64,000 bases of DNA from Geodermatophilus bullaregiensis (GTDB lineage: Bacteria > Actinomycetota > Actinomycetes > Mycobacteriales > Geodermatophilaceae), in assembly GCF_016907675.1 (NCBI RefSeq), contig NZ_JAFBCJ010000001.1, positions 372,001-436,000 of the forward strand. The letters are read 5' to 3'. The first letter of the stretch is position 1. Each line of letters begins with the position of its first letter. This document shows, piece after piece, positions 59,012 to 64,000 of the stretch. The position numbers were made by a program, and so were the translations under genes. The notes beneath the pieces were generated by a model, which was not told where the DNA came from, did no database searches, and was given only the letters and a program-made list of their open reading frames with translations.

Positions 59012-60133
59012 TCACGGCTCGGCCAGCCCCCAGCCGGCGAGCGCGGTCCGGGCCTCCTCGTCACGGGCCCGCACCTGCGCCGGCGCACCCCCGGGCGCCC
59101 GCGTCCAGGACGCCAGGCACAGGGCGCGCAGCCCGTCGAGCCCGTCGCCGTCCCCTGGCGCACCGCCTCCGGACACGCCGTCGCCGACCACGCTCAGCTC
59201 CAGTGGGCCGGTGCCGTCGGCGGTCGCCAGCCAGCGGCCGCACCGCCAGCCCGCGCCGTCGGGGACGACCGGCGGGTGCGGCACGAGCAGCCCGGCCGCG
59301 TCCGCCGCGAGCAGGTCGGGCCGGTGCAGGGGGCCGGCGGCGAGCAGCGTGGCCGGGTCGCAGACACCGCTGAGCACCAGCAGGCTCGCCGCCCCCGCAC
59401 GGTGACTGCCCTCGATGTCGGTGTCCAGCCGGTCACCGACGACCACCGGCCGCTCGGCGCCGGTCCGCCGGACGCACTCGGCGTGCATCGCCGGGTCCGG
59501 CTTCCCGGTGATCAGCGGCGGGCGGCCGGTGACGTCCCGGACCACGCCGACCATCGCGCCGTTGCCCGGCAGCGGCCCGCGGGGCGAGGGGATCGTGGCG
59601 TCGGCGTTGGTGGCCACGTGCCGGGCGCCGTTGCGGACGGCGACGACGGCCTCGGCCAGCTGCGCCCAGCCCACCTCCCGGCCGTAGCCCTGCACGACCG
59701 CGGCTGGCGCGTCCTCGGCGCGGGCGACGACGGTCAGTCCCGCCGCGCGCAGTGCCGTGGCCACGCCCGGGCCACCCACCGGCAGCACGCGCGCACCCTC
59801 ACCGAGCATCCCGGCCACCACCGACGCCGCCGCCTGGGAGCTGGTGATGACCTCGTCGGGCCGGGCGGGGACGCCGAGGTCGGTGAGGTGGTGCGCGACC
59901 TCCTCCGGCGGGCGGGCGGCGTTGTTGGTGACGAAGCCCAGGCGCATGCCCGCCCCCCGGGCCGCCGCCAGCGCCTCCGGGACGCCCGGCACCGCGTCGG
60001 GACCGACGTAGACGACGCCGTCGAGGTCGAGCAGCGCGACGTCGTGGACCTCGGTGGGCGGACGGTCGCAGCCGGCCGCGAGGCGTGGACGGTGCGCCCC
60101 GCTCACGGCCCCGGAGACCGGGCCGGGGCTCAC
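59012..60133 (-). CDS. HAD-superfamily IIA hydrolase (NagD/PNPPase-like)
   Basis: A 373-residue phosphatase. Motif I is ALLDLDGVVYVG, motif II is FVTNNAAR, the C2a cap contains NADATIPSPRG, motif III is ITGKPDPAMH and motif IV is VVVGDRLDTDIEGSHRAG, typical of NagD-type sugar/nucleotide phosphatases. About 85 residues beyond the core (from about 290) are extra, as seen in actinobacterial members. The GTG overlaps the TPR gene stop (GTGA). Substrate not predictable. Confidence 0.93.
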   Translation of the reverse strand: MSPGPVSGAVSGAHRPRLAAGCDRPPTEVHDVALLDLDGVVYVGPDAVPGVPEALAAARGAGMRLGFVTNNAARPPEEVAHHLTDLGVPARPDEVITSSQAAASVVAGMLGEGARVLPVGGPGVATALRAAGLTVVARAEDAPAAVVQGYGREVGWAQLAEAVVAVRNGARHVATNADATIPSPRGPLPGNGAMVGVVRDVTGRPPLITGKPDPAMHAECVRRTGAERPVVVGDRLDTDIEGSHRAGAASLLVLSGVCDPATLLAAGPLHRPDLLAADAAGLLVPHPPVVPDGAGWRCGRWLATADGTGPLELSVVGDGVSGGGAPGDGDGLDGLRALCLASWTRAPGGAPAQVRARDEEARTALAGWGLAEP

Positions 60134-60561
60134 GCCGGCCCCGGTCCGGCGGCGCGCCGGGCCCGGACCCCGCGGAGGGCGCGCGCGTAGTGCCCGAGGT
60201 CGGGACGCATCGCCACCGCCAGCGCCAGGTGCTCGGCCGCCAGGTCCAGCTGCCCGGCGCGGCTGGCGGCCATGCCGAGGCCGAACTGGGCGTAGTCGTC
60301 GGTGGGGTTGACCGCGGTCAGCTCGGTGAAGCTGTCGATGGCCTCGCGGTAGCGCCCGGTGTCGTACTGGGCGCGGGCCAGGGCCTCGAGCACGCTGCGG
60401 GAGCCCGGCTCGGCCTCCGCCGCGCGTGCGAGCAGGGTCGCCGCGGCCGCCGGGTCACCACTGGCCAGCAGGTCCAGGCCCCGCCGGTACCACTCGTACA
60501 CCCCGCCCCCGGGAGCACCCTCGTCCGTGGTGCCTCCCGGCGGGGTCCCTGCTGTCGACAC
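60130..60561 (-). CDS. TPR protein upstream of the HAD hydrolase
   Basis: A 143-residue protein starting at the GTG at 60561 after GGGAGGA. Three TPR-like helix pairs are visible: YEWYRRGLDLLASGDPAAAA; VLEALARAQYDTGRYREAID; YAQFGLGMAASRAGQLDLAA. It is a protein-interaction scaffold, coupled to the HAD phosphatase gene by a GTGA overlap. The pair is conserved in actinobacteria near tlyA. Its partner is unknown. Confidence 0.88.
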   Translation of the reverse strand: MSTAGTPPGGTTDEGAPGGGVYEWYRRGLDLLASGDPAAAATLLARAAEAEPGSRSVLEALARAQYDTGRYREAIDSFTELTAVNPTDDYAQFGLGMAASRAGQLDLAAEHLALAVAMRPDLGHYARALRGVRARRAAGPGPA

Positions 60562-60660
60562 CGCTGTCCTCCCGCTCCTCCGACCGCCGTGCGCGGCCGG
60601 CACGCCGGGCGGCCCGGGCGCCCGGGCCGGTCGGGGCGGCAGACCGCGACGGACGGCTCC

Positions 60661-60666
60661 TACGAT
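60661..60666 (+). promoter_or_regulatory. -10 hexamer TACGAT before a leaderless-looking start
   Basis: TACGAT ends 6 bases before the GTG at 60673, the geometry of leaderless actinobacterial transcripts. No Shine-Dalgarno sequence precedes that GTG. No clear -35 was seen. Confidence 0.55.
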
Positions 60667-60672
60667 CCCGTC

Positions 60673-62004
60673 GTGCACGCGACGTCGGCGGGACCCCCGC
60701 CCCCCGCAGCGACGGGACTGGACGTCCGGCCCTTCCGCGCCCTGACCTACACGCACTGCGACCCCGGGCACCTGGCCCGGGTGAGCTCGCCAGCCTACGA
60801 CCTGGTGACCCCGGACGGTCGTGACCGCCTGGCCGCCGCCGACCCGCACAACATCGTCCGCCTCATCCTGCCGGGCGGCACGTCCGGTGCCGGCACCGCC
60901 GGGGCACCCGACGGCGACGGCACCCTGGTGCGGAACGGCGACGGACAGGCCGTCCACGCGGCACGCACCCTGCGCGAGTGGGTGGACGGCGGAGTCCTCG
61001 TCCGCGACGAGCTGTCCGCGTTCTGGCTGTACGAGATGCAGCCGGCCGGGGGGCCGGTCACGGTCGGCTGGCTGGGCGCGGTCTCGGTCGCCGGCGGCGG
61101 GCGGGCGGTGCTGCCGCACGAGGACACCTTCCCGGCGGCCGTCGAGGGCCGGCGGGCGCTGCTGGCGGCCACGGCCACCGACCTGGAGCCGATCGTCCTG
61201 GCGCACGACCCGGAGGCGGAGGTCGCCGAGCTGACCCGCGAGGCCCTGGGTGGCGTGCCCGCGATGGAGGTCGCCGATCCCGACGGTGTCCGCCACCGGC
61301 TGTGGCGGGTGACCGACGGCGGCGTGCTGCGGCGGCTGACCGGCGCACTCGGACGCACGGGCGCGGTCATCGCCGACGGCCACCACCGCTTCGCCGCTGC
61401 CCAGGCGCTGCACCGGACCCACCCCGACGGCGACTGCCGCGTGCTGGCGCTGCTCACCCCCATGGGCACCGGGGGGTTGCGGGTCGAGGCGATCCACCGG
61501 GTGGTGCCGGACCTGTCGCTCGGGGAGGCCGCGGCGGCGGCCGCACGGGGGTTCACGATCACGGAGCTGTCCCCGCCCGGCGGGCCGGGTGCCCCCGCCG
61601 CGGCCGTCGACGCCCTGCTGGACGCCTCCGGCGAGGGGGCCTACCTGCTCACCGACGGCCGGCGGCTGCTGCGGCTGAGCGACCCCTCGCCCGGCGTGCG
61701 CGCCACGGTCCCCGCCGAGGCGCCCGCCGCCTGGCGCCGGCTGGACGTCGTCCTGGCCACCACCGGACTGGTCACCGGGCTCTGGGGACGGCCGGACGAC
61801 CCGGCGTCCCTGCTGGTCGCCCACGACGTGTCCGAGGCGCTCCGTCTCGCGGGCGAGCGCTCGGGCGTCGCCCTGCTGCTGCGACCGCCGTCCCCCGCCG
61901 ACGTCGCCGCGGTGGCCCGGGCCGGTGCCCGCATGCCGCGCAAGTCGACGCTGTTCGTGCCCAAGCCGCGCACCGGCCTGGTGCTGCGCCCGCACGCCGG
62001 CTGA
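60673..62004 (+). CDS. DUF1015 domain-containing protein
   Basis: A 443-residue cytoplasmic protein. It shows the DUF1015 hallmarks: DVRPFRALTY near the N-terminus, VSSPAYDLVTPDGRDRLA, PHNIVRLILP, FWLYEMQ and the VIADGHHRFAAAQAL motif near the middle. The molecular function is not established. The GTG start is supported by an adjacent -10 hexamer rather than a ribosome-binding site. It is transcribed divergently from the TPR/HAD pair and converges on ssb. Confidence 0.9.
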   Translation: MHATSAGPPPPAATGLDVRPFRALTYTHCDPGHLARVSSPAYDLVTPDGRDRLAAADPHNIVRLILPGGTSGAGTAGAPDGDGTLVRNGDGQAVHAARTLREWVDGGVLVRDELSAFWLYEMQPAGGPVTVGWLGAVSVAGGGRAVLPHEDTFPAAVEGRRALLAATATDLEPIVLAHDPEAEVAELTREALGGVPAMEVADPDGVRHRLWRVTDGGVLRRLTGALGRTGAVIADGHHRFAAAQALHRTHPDGDCRVLALLTPMGTGGLRVEAIHRVVPDLSLGEAAAAAARGFTITELSPPGGPGAPAAAVDALLDASGEGAYLLTDGRRLLRLSDPSPGVRATVPAEAPAAWRRLDVVLATTGLVTGLWGRPDDPASLLVAHDVSEALRLAGERSGVALLLRPPSPADVAAVARAGARMPRKSTLFVPKPRTGLVLRPHAG

Positions 62005-62023
62005 CGACCGGCCGTCCTCAGCC
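61999..62023 (+). terminator. hairpin overlapping the DUF1015 stop codon
   Basis: GGCTGA (61999-62004) pairs with TCAGCC (62018-62023), with an inner GAC/GTC and one mismatch. The left arm contains the stop codon. It lies between convergent genes, 17 bases before the ssb stop. Confidence 0.5.
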
Positions 62024-62040
62024 ATGGGCCGGGCCGCCGT

Positions 62041-62400
62041 TCACGCGGTCCGGGCGGAGCCGCCCGCCGAGCTCCTCGGCACCTTGCGGCCACGCCGGCA
62101 GTTGACCTCGCACACCGAGGCCGTCCCGTTCGGGGTGCGCCAGAACCGGCGCTGCAGCGCACCCTCCACCTCGACCACGTCGCCGGCCTCCCAGGCCGCG
62201 ACGCGCCGCTGCAGCGCCCGGTCGTAGGTGACGCACGTCAGCACGTCCACCGACGAACCGCGCGCCCGGGGCTCGGGCCGGCGCACCACCAGCCGGAAGG
62301 TCACCAGCTCGTCCCCGCTGGGCAGGGTCCTGTGCTCCGCCGGGGCCGACACCCGCCCGCGGAGCACCACGTCGTTCCGGTCGATCACTGCCACGCTCAT
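62041..62400 (-). CDS. short single-stranded DNA-binding protein
   Basis: A 119-residue OB-fold protein from the ATG at 62400: DRNDVVLRGRVSAPAEHRTL, FRLVVRRPEPR, VDVLTCVTYDRALQRRVAAW, GDVVEVEGALQRRFWRTPNG. It is shorter than the main SSB and ends in a basic stretch (GRKVPRSSAGGSARTA) with no acidic tip, so it is probably a secondary SSB paralogue of the type used outside the replisome. An upstream extended frame lacks a ribosome-binding site. Confidence 0.85.
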   Translation of the reverse strand: MSVAVIDRNDVVLRGRVSAPAEHRTLPSGDELVTFRLVVRRPEPRARGSSVDVLTCVTYDRALQRRVAAWEAGDVVEVEGALQRRFWRTPNGTASVCEVNCRRGRKVPRSSAGGSARTA

Positions 62401-62499
62401 GACGGCAGCCTGACCGGGCGCCGCGCCGTCCGGAGCCCGTCGGACCCGGTTGTGGACCCGGACCACCGGTGTGGACGGCGCGGCCGCTCCCGTCAGCGG

Positions 62500-64000
62500 T
62501 CAGTGCCCGGAGGTGTCGTCCGGCTCGACCTCGCCGAGCAGCTCGGCGACCTCCCGCTCGACGTCGGCGTCGATGTCCGGGTCGCCGGCCTCGGCGACGT
62601 CGTCGGTCGGTCCGACCCCGGTCCGGGAGGCGACGGGCGTCTCGCCGGTTGCGCGCGAGGACCCCTCGGCGTCCGTGGTGTCCGTGGTGTCCGCAGCGGG
62701 GACCGGGAGGTCCTCCTCGCCGAACGCGACGTCCTCGTCGTCCTCGGGTGAGGCAGCGGCGACCGCGTCGCGCCACGTCCCGGCCACCGGGTCGTCGGTG
62801 GCGGTCAGCAGGTCGGCGTAGGCCGCCGCGAGGCGTCGCGCGCTCTCGTCGGTGAGGTCCACGCCGGTCGGGGTCGGCCGACCGCCCAGCGCGCCCTCGA
62901 GCAGCAGGCGCGCCGCGGGGACCTCACCGAGGTCCTGCCGGGCCCCGGCCTCGACCAGCTGCAGCTCGACCGTCTCCCCGGCGTCGGGTGCCTCGGCGAG
63001 GGCCTCCCGCACCAGGCGAAGCGCCACCTCGGGACGGCCCAGTGCCCGCTCGCAGTCGGCCAGGACCGCCCGGTAACCGGCATCACCGCTCATCCGGCGG
63101 TACGCGCGCAGTTCCCGGGAAGCCTCGGCGTAGTCGCCGGCGTGGTAGGCCGCGACGCCGACCGCCTCGCGCACGACGGCGATCCGGGAGGCACGGTCCC
63201 GGGCCGCGCGGGCGTGGGCCAGCGCCTGCTCGGGGTCCTCGTCGACCAGGGCGCCCGCGGCGACGAGGTGGCGGGCCACCCGCTCGGCGTTCCGGGCGTC
63301 CAGGCCGCGCAGTGCCGAGCGCACGGACGGGTCGAGCTCCCGCGGGTCGGCCCAGTCGGGCAGGTCGGGTCTGGGCGCCACCGGCGGCGTCGGGTCGGTC
63401 CGCGCTCCCCGGTCAGCCGTGGGACGGCGTTCCCGCCAGTCCCCGCCGCCGGCGTGGTCCGGGCGCCCACCGCCGCTGCGCTGCGGACGGGCGCCGCCTC
63501 CCTCGGGCCGCCGGTCCCGACCGTCGGGACGCTGCCCTCCGCTGCGGGCCGGACGGTCCCCCTGCGGACGACGGTCGCGCCACTCGCCCCGGGCAGCACC
63601 CTGCGGGGCGTCCTGAGGCCGCGGTCGCCGGTCCTGCCACGTCCCCTCGCCGCGCGGCGCCCTCTCGTCCCGAGAGACGGTGGACCGCCCCGCGGCGGGA
63701 CGGTCGGCGCCCGGTCGCCGGTCGCGCGACTCCGTACCTCGATCCCCCGACGGTCGTCGGTCGCGCCAGTCGCCCGACGGGCGCTCGCCGCCGGGCCGCC
63801 GGTCGCGCCAGCCACCACCCGACCCGCCGGACGGCCGCCGGTCGGTCCGCTCACCGTCAGGCCGTCCCCCGGCGGCCCCGCGGTACTGCCGGTCCCCGGC
63901 TCCTCGCTGGCCGGTGGGCCGGCGTTCGCGCCAGTCGCCGCCTGGGTGGTCCCCGCCGGGACGGCGGTCCCCGCCACCCCTCTCCCCGTACGCGGGACGC
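62500..64000 (-). CDS. TPR protein with an RDRRP-repeat N-terminus, 5' end cut by window edge
   Basis: The frame is open from the right edge (about 500 codons visible). The first ~190 visible residues consist of short repeats built on W-R-D/E-R-R-P: at least six Trp copies (DWRERRPT, GWRDRRPG, DWRDRRPS, EWRDRRPQ and similar) and several bare DRRP. They are embedded in Gly/Arg/Asp-rich, disordered sequence. A helical TPR-like domain follows (about residues 200-420; RVARHLVAAGALVDEDPEQA, ALADCERALGRPEVALR). The acidic C-terminus is rich in Glu/Asp. Such RGG-like tails are often RNA-binding. The start codon is outside the window. Confidence 0.8.
   Translation of the reverse strand, partial: RPAYGERGGGDRRPGGDHPGGDWRERRPTGQRGAGDRQYRGAAGGRPDGERTDRRPSGGSGGGWRDRRPGGERPSGDWRDRRPSGDRGTESRDRRPGADRPAAGRSTVSRDERAPRGEGTWQDRRPRPQDAPQGAARGEWRDRRPQGDRPARSGGQRPDGRDRRPEGGGARPQRSGGGRPDHAGGGDWRERRPTADRGARTDPTPPVAPRPDLPDWADPRELDPSVRSALRGLDARNAERVARHLVAAGALVDEDPEQALAHARAARDRASRIAVVREAVGVAAYHAGDYAEASRELRAYRRMSGDAGYRAVLADCERALGRPEVALRLVREALAEAPDAGETVELQLVEAGARQDLGEVPAARLLLEGALGGRPTPTGVDLTDESARRLAAAYADLLTATDDPVAGTWRDAVAAASPEDDEDVAFGEEDLPVPAADTTDTTDAEGSSRATGETPVASRTGVGPTDDVAEAGDPDIDADVEREVAELLGEVEPDDTSGH

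Overview
The window is very GC-rich, gene-dense actinobacterial chromosome. Gene content and order (der-cmk; rluB-scpB-scpA-parA-xerD-ald; nudix-pyrG-murJ-steA; recN-nadK-tlyA), frequent GTG starts, GTGA/ATGA stop-start overlaps and leaderless-looking starts fit an actinobacterium. A member of the Geodermatophilaceae (Blastococcus, Geodermatophilus, Modestobacter type) is my best guess, made from general resemblance and not from any search.

Region 1 (1-12,380) is an accessory zone that ends at the 3' end of a tRNA-Pro(GGG) gene. It holds a cut-off FAD monooxygenase, a GYD-domain protein, an esterase of the hormone-sensitive-lipase type with altered motifs, a dodecin, an alpha/beta hydrolase paired with a small SCP2-like protein, and a divergent XRE/MmyB-type regulator facing an SDR-DUF1330-methyltransferase operon. 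It also holds three decayed insertion-sequence transposases and a truncated, frameshifted tyrosine integrase lying about 100 bp from the tRNA. This looks like the worn end of an integrated island.

Region 2 (12,455-17,580) has an alpha/beta hydrolase, a secreted M1 metallopeptidase gene interrupted by one in-frame amber codon, and the housekeeping block der-cmk-aroH.

Region 3 (17,581-33,271) is a complete arabinoxylan-utilisation locus set between aroH and rluB. A leftward operon encodes a GH10 xylanase, GH3 glycosidase, CE7 acetylxylan esterase, GH51 arabinofuranosidase, xylose isomerase, xylulokinase, an MsiK/UgpC-type ATPase and an aldose epimerase. A divergent rightward operon encodes a lipoprotein sugar-binding protein, two permeases and a LacI-family regulator. 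A LacI-type palindrome sits between the two operons. None of the four carbohydrate-active enzymes shows a signal peptide. The inferred scheme is import of oligosaccharides by the ABC transporter, cytoplasmic deacetylation, debranching and hydrolysis, then XylA/XylB.

Region 4 (33,290-64,000) is mostly conserved housekeeping sequence. It contains pseudouridine synthase RluB, ScpAB condensin partners, a ribbon-helix-helix-like protein with an orphan ParA, XerD, alanine dehydrogenase, a NUDIX hydrolase and CTP synthase. An envelope/division operon follows (SteA, a SteB/MctB-like protein, a PNPT-type transferase, MurJ-like flippase, a GT4 glycosyltransferase, and a large phosphatase-fold membrane protein). 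The remainder is a TetR regulator, a small methyltransferase, RecN, NadK, TlyA, a HAD-IIA phosphatase, two TPR proteins, a DUF1015 protein and a short SSB. Two very short ORFs (26 and 31 codons) exactly bridge gaps in this region by stop-start overlaps at both ends.
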